64,000 bases of DNA, taken from NCBI GenBank assembly GCA_002494725.1, contig DACG01000030.1, positions 1-64,000 of the forward strand, given 5' to 3'. The stretch's first letter is position 1. Each line of letters begins with the position of its first letter. The DNA comes from Geoglobus sp. UBA235 (GTDB lineage: Archaea; Halobacteriota; Archaeoglobi; Archaeoglobales; Archaeoglobaceae). Made by a program: the position numbers and the translations under genes. The notes under the pieces were generated by a model. The model worked only from the letters and a program-made list of their open reading frames with translations, did not search any database and was not told the DNA's origin. Shown piece after piece: positions 27,950 through 35,362 of this stretch.

Positions 27950-28231
27950 ATGCTTGAGGAGGTTGCCGAGCCGAAACATGTTATAATCCATGTTAAAGAG
28001 AGGGGAAAAGACACTGAGAACATACCATTCCTAATGCGCTTTGACATGGCCAAGCTGATCAGCGAAAATAAACTGAATATTTACCGTACAGGTGGCCATT
28101 ATTACCTGGTCATCGATAAGTTTGAGGTTGGACTGCCACTTTCAGCACTGAAAGAGATTGTGGGGCTTGCACTTGCCCTGATGCCAGAGGATGAGGCTAA
28201 GAAGGTTGTGGAGGAGTGGGTTAGTTTTTAA
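27950..28231 (+). CDS. hypothetical protein
   Basis: 93 residues, no membrane helix, alpha/beta appearance (VIIHVKERG, YRTGGHYYLVIDKFEVGLPLS). Not recognised. Starts 7 bp after the previous gene, so probably the third gene of a leftmost mini-operon that converges on the surface-protein gene. Confidence 0.6.
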   Translation: MLEEVAEPKHVIIHVKERGKDTENIPFLMRFDMAKLISENKLNIYRTGGHYYLVIDKFEVGLPLSALKEIVGLALALMPEDEAKKVVEEWVSF

Positions 28232-28282
28232 TTACTCGCTAACTAAAATCGCTGAAAAGATCAGTGATATTCTCTCCACTAC

Positions 28283-30322
28283 TCAATACAACCACCTCCT
28301 CCAAACAATAGCTCCAACTAGCCCAACAAGCCCGAGAACAACCTCAAACCCAGGAGCTCCACTCGCCTCCACCTTTAACTGGACGCTATCCTCCGCCTTC
28401 TGATTTCCAGCCTCGACGATCACCTTAGCCTCGTAGGTCAGGGGTGGGATGTCTGCTGGGAGGGTGTAGCTGAACTCCTCCTCGATCGGCGGGTTCTCGA
28501 GAACGACATCGGGAAGCTCATACTCTTTCTTGAAGCCCGCTGCCGAGAGGACTATCCTAATGTCAGCTTTGCCCTTCCAGTCCTTCGGCTCCCAGTCCAC
28601 CCTGAGTTTGAGGTTTATCGTGTCCCCGGGGTTCGCGGTTATCGAGCTTGGAGAGATCTCGAGCGTCAGGATCTGTAGGGGTGCAGAGGTTTCGGGTGTT
28701 GGGGCTTCCAAGGGAGTAGGGGTCGGAGCTTCGTGGGTTTCATGTGGTTCAGGGCTTTCATGGACCTCAGAGATCTCGTGTGGTTCGGGTGTTCCGTGAA
28801 CCTCGTGTTCATTACTTCCCTTCCCCTTAATGTATGCCATTACAGGATCTACATATTCCTGCAGAAGAGCCCTATCCTCCTCAGACAGTTGGAGACTCTC
28901 ATCCATTCTGGCCCTCTCAGCCTCGAAGATTATGAGGATGGGGATATTTGGTAGCCTGTCGTCAAGCTGCCTGAGGTTGAGCACGAGTCCCTTGATGTGG
29001 TAATACCCGTCTGGAACTTCCATTCCGAGTGCCCTGTAGTATGATGATATTGCGAAGGCGGGAATGATGTTGTCGCCCTTCACGGGAAGCTCGAAGAGAG
29101 CGTAAGCGACCAGATAGACGTTGACCGGTGAGGCACCGGCAGGCGGGAAGACTGTGGCAATGAGCTCCTTTGCACTTTTGGTAACGCCCATTCCGGTTAC
29201 CTCCAGCTCCACGACCCGTCCGTAGAACCTTTCAGGATCTGCCCTGATCTCGGATACCGTCGTCCTCACCCCATTGATCTCCGAGGACATCAGGATCAGT
29301 ACATGGTCCCCGCCCCCAATGTACTTTCTGACCTTCTCAGGAAGGATCTCTACCGCAAACAGGGATGGGATAACGAGAACACGGACATCTGCAAATAAGC
29401 CCTTCCAGAAGGCCTGCTGGTTCCCGAACTGGTCGGTCGGTGTCGTGAGTCTGATGGTCGGGATCCCGTCGTAGTTCAGCTCGTCGCTCTCAAGTAGATC
29501 TTTGAGCTCGTCCATCACCGGCACATCCCCGTCGTCGCTGAGGTCACCGGGGTAAATGCTAACGACGAACACGCCCTCCCCGACCTCGAACGGGAACTCC
29601 CTTAGATATGCGTGGGTCTTCACCTCTTTTCCGACGAGCTCATCGAGACCGTCCTCGAGGGTGTTGAAATCCACGCTCTGTACATCCAGTCTTTCATAAG
29701 TCTCGACGGCTATCACCGTATACTCTCTCCCGTGAACGTTCACCTTGCCCTTCTCGACACCAGTAACCCTGTAACTCCCCACTTCGAGGTCCACGCCGAC
29801 CAGAACCGCCCACACGTCGTCGTTGACGAGGAACGCTGAAGAATCCACCCCGAACTTGCGCCTTAATTCGCAGTTGATTGGATCCAAGAACGCGTTGCTC
29901 ACGAGGTTGGCCGGGATGACCGCCCCCTCTACCGTGACGGTTTGGACCTCCTCGGGTGTTGGAATCGGAACCTCTGCCGGGGTTACGACCGGCGTTGTAA
30001 CCTCCTCCACCGAGATGCTCACGTCGAGGGCAGGGGTGTATCCGAACTTCGTCGCCCCGATTATGTAAACGCCCGGAGAGTCGAAGATGTAGCCGACGAC
30101 TCCGTTCTCATCCGTAACGCCTACCTCCACCCCGTTAACGTAAACCGTAACACTCTCCACCGGATCGCCGGTGAGCGAGTTGATGACCCTGATTTCGACC
30201 TCTTCTCCGACCGCCGCGCTTGATGGAGCTTCGATTTTGAGGACACCTATCGCAGAGGCGGGGTAAACCACCGCGAGCAGAATGGCAAAAAGCAGACCGA
30301 GGGTCCTCTTTTCGAGCGACAT
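28283..30322 (-). CDS. secreted surface protein with PGF-CTERM-like anchor
   Basis: About 679 residues. N-terminal signal peptide (RTLGLLFAILLAVVYPASA), an Ig/carboxypeptidase-regulatory-like repeat (about 20-100: VESVTVYVNGVEVGVTD), a Pro/Glu/His-rich spacer near residue 540 (HESPEPHETHEAP) and a C-terminal PGFEVVLGLVGLVGAIVWRR, which has the PGF-hydrophobic-Arg plan of archaeosortase substrates. It is therefore likely secreted and lipid-anchored at the cell surface. ATG 30322 fits the TATA spacing. Markedly GC-rich compared with neighbours. Confidence 0.78.
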   Translation of the reverse strand: MSLEKRTLGLLFAILLAVVYPASAIGVLKIEAPSSAAVGEEVEIRVINSLTGDPVESVTVYVNGVEVGVTDENGVVGYIFDSPGVYIIGATKFGYTPALDVSISVEEVTTPVVTPAEVPIPTPEEVQTVTVEGAVIPANLVSNAFLDPINCELRRKFGVDSSAFLVNDDVWAVLVGVDLEVGSYRVTGVEKGKVNVHGREYTVIAVETYERLDVQSVDFNTLEDGLDELVGKEVKTHAYLREFPFEVGEGVFVVSIYPGDLSDDGDVPVMDELKDLLESDELNYDGIPTIRLTTPTDQFGNQQAFWKGLFADVRVLVIPSLFAVEILPEKVRKYIGGGDHVLILMSSEINGVRTTVSEIRADPERFYGRVVELEVTGMGVTKSAKELIATVFPPAGASPVNVYLVAYALFELPVKGDNIIPAFAISSYYRALGMEVPDGYYHIKGLVLNLRQLDDRLPNIPILIIFEAERARMDESLQLSEEDRALLQEYVDPVMAYIKGKGSNEHEVHGTPEPHEISEVHESPEPHETHEAPTPTPLEAPTPETSAPLQILTLEISPSSITANPGDTINLKLRVDWEPKDWKGKADIRIVLSAAGFKKEYELPDVVLENPPIEEEFSYTLPADIPPLTYEAKVIVEAGNQKAEDSVQLKVEASGAPGFEVVLGLVGLVGAIVWRRWLY

Positions 30323-30345
30323 GGTGGTTTTTGGTTTATTGATCA

Positions 30346-30354
30346 TACTTAAAC
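30346..30354 (-). promoter_or_regulatory. TATA box of surface-protein gene
   Basis: Minus-strand GTTTAAGTA is centred 28 bp upstream of ATG 30322, supporting a leaderless transcript and this start over the ATG at 30346, which lies within the TATA box. Confidence 0.5.
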
Positions 30355-30410
30355 GTTGCTGAAAAGTTCCATCATGATGGGATTATTTTTATCTTCCAGA
30401 ATCTGATTCA

Positions 30411-30755
30411 TCACATATCCTTGTAAAGATATTTCTCGGCATCTTTCTCAAACTTTTCGTCTTCAGAGATACCGTCGAGGTAAATTTTTTCAATTTTCTT
30501 CAATTCTTGCAAAATCGCCCTACCAAGTGGCGTTATGGAGTAGCAATTCTCCGATCTTGTTTTTTCACATGGGTATTTTTTAGCAAGTCCGAGCTCTACG
30601 AGGATCTTTAACGCTCTACCTGCCGTACTCGGTGCGATTCTCAAATCGTGCATAACGTCTATCTGGCTCTTGTCACCTTTTTCGAGCTCGCTCAGTACTT
30701 CGATGACTTTACTTTTTCCAAGCTTTGAGACAAGTTCTGGTAAGATTTTCACCAA
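30411..30755 (-). CDS. winged-helix transcriptional regulator
   Basis: 114 residues. A wHTH domain (LSELEKGDKSQIDVMHDL, IAPSTAGRALKILVELGLAKK, then a CYSITPLGRAIL wing) as in MarR/ArsR-like or phage-type regulators. It diverges from the RHH gene; palindromic GTTACC-type sites lie between them, so it probably controls both promoters, including its own. Confidence 0.78.
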   Translation of the reverse strand: MVKILPELVSKLGKSKVIEVLSELEKGDKSQIDVMHDLRIAPSTAGRALKILVELGLAKKYPCEKTRSENCYSITPLGRAILQELKKIEKIYLDGISEDEKFEKDAEKYLYKDM

Positions 30756-30760
30756 TTTTT

Positions 30761-30767
30761 GTTACCA
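30761..30767. promoter_or_regulatory. operator half-site
   Basis: GTTACCA just upstream of the GTG of the wHTH regulator matches one arm of the two palindromes at 30801 and 30847, suggesting autoregulation. Confidence 0.4.
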
Positions 30768-30800
30768 AAATAAAATATAAAAATAATATTCCCATTTTCT

Positions 30801-30818
30801 GTTACAAGTTTAGGTAAC
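30801..30818. promoter_or_regulatory. operator O1, imperfect palindrome
   Basis: GTTACAAGTTTAGGTAAC, an 18-bp inverted repeat with arms GTTAC/GTAAC. It lies upstream of the rightward TATA box (30833). Confidence 0.6.
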
Positions 30819-30832
30819 CAGAAATGGTAAAA

Positions 30833-30840
30833 TTTAAATA
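30833..30840 (+). promoter_or_regulatory. TATA box of RHH gene
   Basis: TTTAAATA sits between operators O1 and O2; the expected start of transcription (about 30,863-30,866) falls at the right edge of O2, so a bound regulator would block RNA polymerase. Confidence 0.55.
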
Positions 30841-30846
30841 CTTCTT

Positions 30847-30864
30847 TTTACCAAATTTGGTAAC
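30847..30864. promoter_or_regulatory. operator O2, palindrome
   Basis: Contains the perfect 16-bp palindrome TTACCAAATTTGGTAA (30848-30863) with a C completing the GTAAC arm on the right. Same arms as O1, spaced 46 bp from it centre to centre. Confidence 0.65.
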
Positions 30865-30888
30865 AAAAAATGGAAAGGAGTGGGTGTG

Positions 30889-31122
30889 ATGGAGGGTGTG
30901 AAAAGTAAGAGAACGAAAATCGTCGCCATTCTGGAGGACACCCTTGCCGAAGCGCTCGACTACATCCTTGATGCGAAAGGATACAGTAGCACCGCTGAGT
31001 TTATTCGAGATAAAGTCAGAAGAGAGGCCGAAGAACTTGGATTTTTCAGACACAGAGGTCGTGAAGAGAGAACTGTTCTCATCGACGCTGACGGCGACTG
31101 CGAAGTGATCCAGGAGGGTTAG
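30889..31122 (+). CDS. ribbon-helix-helix DNA-binding protein
   Basis: 77 residues. KRTKIVAILEDTLAEALDYI forms the ribbon and first helix and GYSSTAEFIRDKVRREAEEL the second helix of a CopG-like RHH domain; the acidic tail may be a dimer or partner contact. It begins a long plus-strand run of small genes. ATG 30889 follows GGAG by 8 bp. Confidence 0.75.
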   Translation: MEGVKSKRTKIVAILEDTLAEALDYILDAKGYSSTAEFIRDKVRREAEELGFFRHRGREERTVLIDADGDCEVIQEG

Positions 31123-31124
31123 CC

Positions 31125-31304
31125 ATGGCAACGGCCGTCGCTGTTCCGAGACCGCAGCCCATGACCGACGACCGCTTCGAAAGGCTCGCCAGCGAGTTCC
31201 TTGACTGGCTCGAGACCGTCCCTGAGCCCTTTAGGTGGAGAGAGGATCCAGACGTCATCAAGATGGTCTTCATGGCCGAGAAGATCAGGAGGGAGCTGAC
31301 GTGA
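31125..31304 (+). CDS. small hypothetical protein
   Basis: 59 residues (MATAVAVPRPQPMTDD...). No family recognised. It starts 2 bp after the RHH gene and its stop overlaps the GTG start of the next gene (GTGA), which supports that it is translated. GC-rich. Confidence 0.55.
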   Translation: MATAVAVPRPQPMTDDRFERLASEFLDWLETVPEPFRWREDPDVIKMVFMAEKIRRELT

Positions 31305-31576
31305 TCGCCATTCCCCTCGACGCCATGCTGAAGAAGGTCGTCCTTGACATCTTCACCTGCAGGGGCTGCAACGGGGAAGGGAAGGTCCAGAACCCCTATT
31401 TTGAGGTCTGCATGAGGGACGAGGACTGGGAGGACTGGGACTGCGACTCCTGCTACTACCACGATGGTTGCGGTGGGGAGGTCATAACCTGCCCCGACTG
31501 CAACGGAGAGGGCTACGAGAGGCTGGACTGGAAGGAGTTTCTGAGGAGGCTGATGGAGGATGCAGACGACACTTGA
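31301..31576 (+). CDS. DnaJ-type zinc-finger small protein
   Basis: 91 residues with CRGCNGEG and CPDCNGEG plus a central CDSC, the CxxCxGxG pattern of the DnaJ central zinc domain, but no J domain. Such small zinc proteins are common in archaeal plasmids and viruses; function unknown. GTG start overlaps the previous stop. Confidence 0.65.
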   Translation: MIAIPLDAMLKKVVLDIFTCRGCNGEGKVQNPYFEVCMRDEDWEDWDCDSCYYHDGCGGEVITCPDCNGEGYERLDWKEFLRRLMEDADDT

Positions 31577-31703
31577 GGGAAAACCCATAGGTAGATGCAG
31601 GGTCTGTAAAAGATTGCTCACAGATCCTGAAAGTGTTGCCCTTGGTATTGGACCTGTGTGCAGGCAGAGGGAGGATGGGCCTGATGCCGTTCCTGAGAGT
31701 TAA
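31560..31703 (+). CDS. DUF6011-like small zinc protein
   Basis: 47 residues: GRCRVCKRLLTDPESVALG then IGPVCRQRE. This matches the short DUF6011 pattern (RCxxC...ALGxGPxC), probably a zinc ribbon. Overlaps both neighbours by 17-20 bp. Confidence 0.6.
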   Translation: MQTTLEGKPIGRCRVCKRLLTDPESVALGIGPVCRQREDGPDAVPES

Positions 31704-32007
31704 GCATGGGATAGGTTCAGCGAGCTTTATCAGTTTGGAAGATATCTCCACTTTCCGTATTGGAGGTTTGCAAAAGGACCACAGGAATAAGGATATCGTA
31801 ACCCTTCAGGTGTGGTCGATTGGAAGCGACAGTCCTACACTAATCACCCTTGAGATCAGCCATAAAGCAGTCGATGCATTTGCAGAGATCTTAGTAGAAA
31901 CAATTGAGGCAGCAAGAGCAAATAGCTGTAAAATAATATGTGATATTGAGGAACTTGTCAGAGCTGCAGAGTTTAGGGTGAAGCAGGAGGTTTTTACTCA
32001 TGTCTGA
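31684..32007 (+). CDS. hypothetical protein
   Basis: 107 residues, alpha/beta (SFISLEDISTFRIGGLQ, TLITLEISHKAVDAFAEIL). No motif recognised. ATG 31684 follows GGGAGG by 9 bp; ATG 31675 is an alternative. Overlaps the next gene by 8 bp. Confidence 0.55.
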   Translation: MPFLRVKHGIGSASFISLEDISTFRIGGLQKDHRNKDIVTLQVWSIGSDSPTLITLEISHKAVDAFAEILVETIEAARANSCKIICDIEELVRAAEFRVKQEVFTHV

Positions 32008-32224
32008 ACGCTTCTTCTGTCATGCTTTGGGGTTTGAGATACCACGTGATGACTCTCCAAGCCTCGAGATCTGCATGAAGACCTGCAATAAAACGTGTGA
32101 GGTGTCTGGGTTCATTGTCTGCGATAAACACGGTAGGGTTCCGGCGGTACAGAGCCAAGATGGTGAGTTAGTCTGTCCAGGGTGTGTGTTTGAGGAGATT
32201 ACAGGAAAAGAGGTGACAGCCTGA
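32000..32224 (+). CDS. Cys-rich small protein
   Basis: 74 residues with seven cysteines, including CMKTCNKTC and CPGC, likely zinc-binding. Function unknown. Its stop overlaps the next ATG. Confidence 0.58.
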   Translation: MSERFFCHALGFEIPRDDSPSLEICMKTCNKTCEVSGFIVCDKHGRVPAVQSQDGELVCPGCVFEEITGKEVTA

Positions 32225-32361
32225 TGCACAAATGTGCCAACTTCACCCGCTGGAGCCCCATCAGATGTTCTCTTCCAAATCCAAGGATCTGCAGACACTT
32301 TGATGTAAAGGAATATGTCTGCAGTATGCCCTGGAGGAGGGTCATGCATGTTAGTGTGTGA
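32224..32361 (+). CDS. Cys-rich mini-protein
   Basis: 45 residues (MHKCANFTRWSPIRC...) with four Cys and several His, resembling a minimal zinc site. ATGA overlap with the previous gene and 14-bp overlap with the next. Confidence 0.5.
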   Translation: MHKCANFTRWSPIRCSLPNPRICRHFDVKEYVCSMPWRRVMHVSV

Positions 32362-32503
32362 TAGCTGCGGTAATAGCGGCTGTTTCGAATCCATTGATTT
32401 CATTCATTATGCTTGTTGCACATGTGGTAATGTTGTCGTGATTCCTGAGCCCCTCAGGAGGGATTTTGATGCTTTCAAAAGGGGTGAAGATGTTTCTCCT
32501 TAA
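32348..32503 (+). CDS. zinc-ribbon mini-protein
   Basis: 51 residues: MLVCDSCGNSGC and HYACCTCGNVV supply two CxxC knuckles about 19 residues apart, a typical zinc ribbon. Part of the overlapping run. Confidence 0.55.
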   Translation: MLVCDSCGNSGCFESIDFIHYACCTCGNVVVIPEPLRRDFDAFKRGEDVSP

Positions 32504-32609
32504 CGTTGGCTTTTCCTGCCCCGACATCTGCAAGGATCTTCACGGTAGGCTGTTCTGCCTTAATGGAGGGTTTTGTGGACCTCGAAACTGCAGGAGGTGT
32601 GGTAGGTGA
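32490..32609 (+). CDS. Cys-rich mini-protein
   Basis: 39 residues with six cysteines (FSCPDICKD, LFCLNGGFCGPRNCRRC). Overlaps the previous gene by 14 bp and the next GTG by 4 bp. Function unknown. Confidence 0.45.
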   Translation: MFLLNVGFSCPDICKDLHGRLFCLNGGFCGPRNCRRCGR

Positions 32610-33268
32610 GGTTTCATAATGCAATGAGAGAGACTAAGGCAAAGCTCAGCTACTATAGTGATCACATCCTTATTGGATTGACCAAACCAACAATAAGAAA
32701 CCTCCTGATTGTCTGGGAGGCTCTGAAGGAGGAGTTTGGTGTAGATGCTGACTCCGTTGAGATTGATCATCACAACTCCTACATCACGCTCACGGTCCCG
32801 CTTGGGACCGGGAAGGAGGTGGTGGAAGAAGAGAAGGAGGAAGTTGTGGATTCAGGTGTCGAAGCTGAAGAGAGTTCTCAGCAGAGAGATGGCTATGTGA
32901 GGCTCACGGACAAGGTGATGTATAGGGTGGAGAATGGAGAGTTAATTTTCGTCTATGATAACTACGGGACTAGGCAAAACCTCTTCAGGGTGGACATGCA
33001 GAGGATCTACGATCTCTATGATGAGCTACCGGAAAAGGCTGATAGAAAAGCCGTTACTGATGTCCTCGAGCGGTTGAAGGTCAAGGTTCCTGCAAGCCAT
33101 GTCAATTATCTGATGCAGTTCTTAGCCAGCTACCCCGTCTTCAGTGCTGAGCTTGTGAAGGAGAAGGGCAGGAACTACCTGATGAAGAGGGACGGGGACT
33201 ACTCCGAGATGAGGGACAAGCTCGCTGTTGAGAGGGAGGTAATCGGAACTCCCTGGGAGGTGACCTGA
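32606..33268 (+). CDS. hypothetical protein
   Basis: 220 residues. N-terminal basic alpha/beta region (about 1-75), an acidic Glu/Val/Ser linker (about 75-95) and a C-terminal region with Lys/Arg-rich end (LVKEKGRNYLMKRDGDY). No family recognised. GTG start overlaps the preceding stop. Confidence 0.6.
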   Translation: MRFHNAMRETKAKLSYYSDHILIGLTKPTIRNLLIVWEALKEEFGVDADSVEIDHHNSYITLTVPLGTGKEVVEEEKEEVVDSGVEAEESSQQRDGYVRLTDKVMYRVENGELIFVYDNYGTRQNLFRVDMQRIYDLYDELPEKADRKAVTDVLERLKVKVPASHVNYLMQFLASYPVFSAELVKEKGRNYLMKRDGDYSEMRDKLAVEREVIGTPWEVT

Positions 33269-33330
33269 TGCAGGACACGGAGAGCTTTGGATTTGTCAGG
33301 GCTGATAGACTTGTAAGGAGGATGATATAG
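33268..33330 (+). CDS. possible 20-codon peptide
   Basis: MQDTESFGFVRADRLVRRMI, with ATG overlapping the previous stop and its own stop abutting the GTG of the exonuclease gene. It may be a real leader peptide or just the coupling spacer. Confidence 0.25.
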   Translation: MQDTESFGFVRADRLVRRMI

Positions 33331-33906
33331 GTGGAACTGACACCAGTTATCCTAGACATTGAAACAACAGGTCTTGACCCGTTCAGTGATCGTATTGTTG
33401 CAATAGGTGTTCAGAGAGGGGAGGATGTGAGAGTTTTCATCAATAAAAACGAACTCAGAGTGATATGGGATTTTTTCGAGTTCCTTACAGCAGTCCACAA
33501 ACCACTGGAGACACAGGTTTTAGTGGGCTACAACATCCATAACTTTGATCTCCCTTTCATAACTACAAGAGCAATTAAGCATGGCTTGACTGTGGATGCT
33601 GGCTACCTGAGAAAAATGTACAGGGCGGATCTGATGACCATAGTCACACGGTATCTCAACACAAGAAACAGGAACCTGAGCCTGAAAACGATTGCAGAAT
33701 TCCTTGGCATCAGGGTTAATGATGCCATCTCAGGCTCCGACATCCCTGTTCTGTGGGAGAAAGGGGATTTTGACGCCATAGCACAGCACTGCCTCTCAGA
33801 CATATATCTCACTCAGCAGCTTTTGAAGAGGTTGAAGTACCTCGTTGAGCACAACATTGAGCGACGTTATGAGATAGAATCTGTCAGTTTGGGAGTTGAT
33901 GCTTGA
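33331..33906 (+). CDS. DEDD-type 3'-5' exonuclease (PolB exonuclease-like)
   Basis: 191 residues with the RNase H-fold exonuclease motifs: Exo I LDIETTGLDPFSD, Exo II GYNIHNFDLPF and Exo III HCLSDIYLT. In Exo III a His occupies the position four residues before the Asp, where PolB enzymes have Tyr. Probably a stand-alone proofreading or processing nuclease used in element replication (inference). GTG start after AAGGAGG. Confidence 0.82.
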   Translation: MELTPVILDIETTGLDPFSDRIVAIGVQRGEDVRVFINKNELRVIWDFFEFLTAVHKPLETQVLVGYNIHNFDLPFITTRAIKHGLTVDAGYLRKMYRADLMTIVTRYLNTRNRNLSLKTIAEFLGIRVNDAISGSDIPVLWEKGDFDAIAQHCLSDIYLTQQLLKRLKYLVEHNIERRYEIESVSLGVDA

Positions 33907-34175
33907 TGCCAGACTACTATCAGGGCATATCTCTCAATCTAAAAGACATCAATGAACTCGATTTCGGCTTCTACTACGACAGCAAGAGGCACAGGTACAG
34001 GATCAGCATCAACTACGGTGAGGAGTACGTCAACGTCACAAGAATGCAGGGTGAAACGATCCTCGCATTTCTAAAGATTCTTAGAGAGGTCCTGAGTTCC
34101 AGGAATTCTAACATTTCTTCGAAGTCTCGAATTCGAAAGAACCTTAGACATCCTGGAAGTGGGATCCTGTTCTAA
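33906..34175 (+). CDS. hypothetical protein
   Basis: 89 residues. Tyr-rich beta-like N-terminus (FGFYYDSKRHRYRISINYGE), helix LAFLKILREVLSS, and a Ser/Arg-rich tail that looks frayed. ATG overlaps the exonuclease stop. Not recognised. Confidence 0.5.
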   Translation: MPDYYQGISLNLKDINELDFGFYYDSKRHRYRISINYGEEYVNVTRMQGETILAFLKILREVLSSRNSNISSKSRIRKNLRHPGSGILF

Positions 34176-34223
34176 GAATTCTTCGACTCCCAAGGAGGCT
34201 GATGCTAAGTGAATTATCCTGAT

Positions 34224-34370
34224 ATGCGAATCTTCTCCTGCTTTGATTGCGATCACTCTAATCCATGTGTCTTCATCATCCCAAACGCCAGCAGAGAGTC
34301 AGCTCCACATCTTTGTCCAATCGAGGGTGAGGCAAACTGGAAAGAACTCGTACCCTATGATGAGGTGTGA
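34224..34370 (+). CDS. Cys-containing mini-protein
   Basis: 48 residues: MRIFSCFDCDHSNPCVF then HLCPIEGE; a CxxC plus two further Cys may bind zinc. Overlaps the start of the next gene by 11 bp. Confidence 0.45.
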   Translation: MRIFSCFDCDHSNPCVFIIPNASRESAPHLCPIEGEANWKELVPYDEV

Positions 34371-34608
34371 GGTCTGCGGCAGGGAGCTCAGGAACCAGCG
34401 GAGGTTCTGCAGTCAGAGGTGCAAGGCGATAGCCCAGACGAAGGAGTACCAGATCGTCAAGGAACTCAGGAGGACGGGCAGGGTCACCCTCGTCCAGCTC
34501 ACGGTCATAGTCGGGGAGAGGTTGGGCAGGTGGAACCTGGACGAGAGGATCGCTGAGGTCATCAGGGTCGCCAAGGAGACCGGGAAGGTGGAGGTGGTGG
34601 TGCGGTGA
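34360..34608 (+). CDS. zinc-finger (MYM/FCS-like) protein
   Basis: 82 residues: CEVCGRELRNQRRFCSQRCK is a treble-clef/FCS-type zinc finger, followed by a helix-turn-helix-like LRRTGRVTLVQLTVIVGE. Possibly a DNA-binding regulator. ATG 34357 or 34360. GC content rises sharply at about 34,340 and drops after the gene. Confidence 0.6.
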   Translation: MRCEVCGRELRNQRRFCSQRCKAIAQTKEYQIVKELRRTGRVTLVQLTVIVGERLGRWNLDERIAEVIRVAKETGKVEVVVR

Positions 34609-34808
34609 TGATTTCGAGAAGTGTTAACAGGGTGTTAACAGACTGCTGTAAACACGATGTTAACTTGTTAACAGTCGGCGAGAGAGTATATCCCCACTTT
34701 GTGTGCCATAAACATAAGGAGGTGGTGATAAAAATTCTCAGAAATTATCCATGTATTTTATTCAACTTTAATAATTTAATGATGAATAAATTGTTTAGTG
34801 TTAATTAA
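34608..34808 (+). CDS. small hypothetical protein overlapping TGTTAAC repeats
   Basis: 66 residues with two Cys and several His (LTDCCKHDVN, FVCHKHKEVV). The first third is encoded by the TGTTAAC repeat cluster, so the ORF may be partly a by-product of selection for the repeats. ATG overlaps the previous stop. Confidence 0.4.
   Translation: MISRSVNRVLTDCCKHDVNLLTVGERVYPHFVCHKHKEVVIKILRNYPCILFNFNNLMMNKLFSVN
34622..34673. repeat. TGTTAAC repeat cluster 1
   Basis: GTTAAC occurs at 34623, 34634, 34659 and 34667; three of the four extend to the palindrome TGTTAACA. Spacings are 11, 25 and 8 bp. With cluster 2 this makes seven sites in 343 bp. A candidate binding array for a replication, partition or regulatory protein. 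Confidence 0.65.
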
Positions 34809-34837
34809 TTCATAAAAATAATACGGAGAGATAAAAG

Positions 34838-35362
34838 ATGAGAGAGGAGATTGAGATTAAGGGTAGTGTGGACTATGACAAAATTTCAGATAGACTCAGT
34901 TCAGCATTAACAGGCATACCTTCGGAAGATGTTAACACTCACGATTTTGTTAACAGCGTGTTAACACTCAGGAGGTTCAGGTCAGAACTCCAGAGGGTAT
35001 CGGAGGAACACAGACTCAAAGCGGAGGAGGTTGCGGAGTCCGAGGGCAGGAGAACTTTCAACGAGGTTCTCGACGTCTACGAGTTCTGCTACGATTTTGT
35101 CAAGGACCTGAGCAGGAGGTTGAAGGTTCCTATGTACAAGGTTCCTGAGAAGGTTGAGAAATTTCTCCCCAAGGACCTCGAGGATCAGATCAGCATGGAG
35201 GTTTCAGAACTTCTCGAGAAGTTCAGTATCAACAACGGTGATCTGGCTCCTGTTGGTGCGGCCATCTCCAAGATCCTGAGGGAAGTCGTCCTGAAGAGGA
35301 GGCCGGCCGTCGAGGTCGTTAAGCCCCTTCTCCTGCTCGAGGAGGGAGAGGAAGATGTCTGA
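34838..35362 (+). CDS. hypothetical helical protein
   Basis: 174 residues, largely helical and charged (RSELQRVSEEHRLKAEEVAE; DVYEFCYDFVKDLSRRL). No family recognised. Cluster 2 of the TGTTAAC repeats lies within codons 31-43. Overlaps the next gene by 8 bp. ATG follows ACGGAGAG. Confidence 0.58.
   Translation: MREEIEIKGSVDYDKISDRLSSALTGIPSEDVNTHDFVNSVLTLRRFRSELQRVSEEHRLKAEEVAESEGRRTFNEVLDVYEFCYDFVKDLSRRLKVPMYKVPEKVEKFLPKDLEDQISMEVSELLEKFSINNGDLAPVGAAISKILREVVLKRRPAVEVVKPLLLLEEGEEDV
34930..34966. repeat. TGTTAAC repeat cluster 2
   Basis: GTTAAC at 34931, 34949 and 34960, each within TGTTAACA. They lie inside the 174-residue gene, reading as Val-Asn or Val-Leu-Thr codons. Same motif as cluster 1, 260-340 bp upstream. 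Confidence 0.65.

Noticed and set aside
33906..34175. Possible shufflon-like repeats AATTCTTCG/GAATTC near 34,100-34,190
   Set aside because: Only short, imperfect inverted matches were seen; not enough to support a structure.
34838..34970. TGTTAAC repeats as a CRISPR-like array
   Set aside because: Units are 7-8 bp with 8-25 bp spacing and lie in coding frames; no long repeats or cas genes occur in the window.
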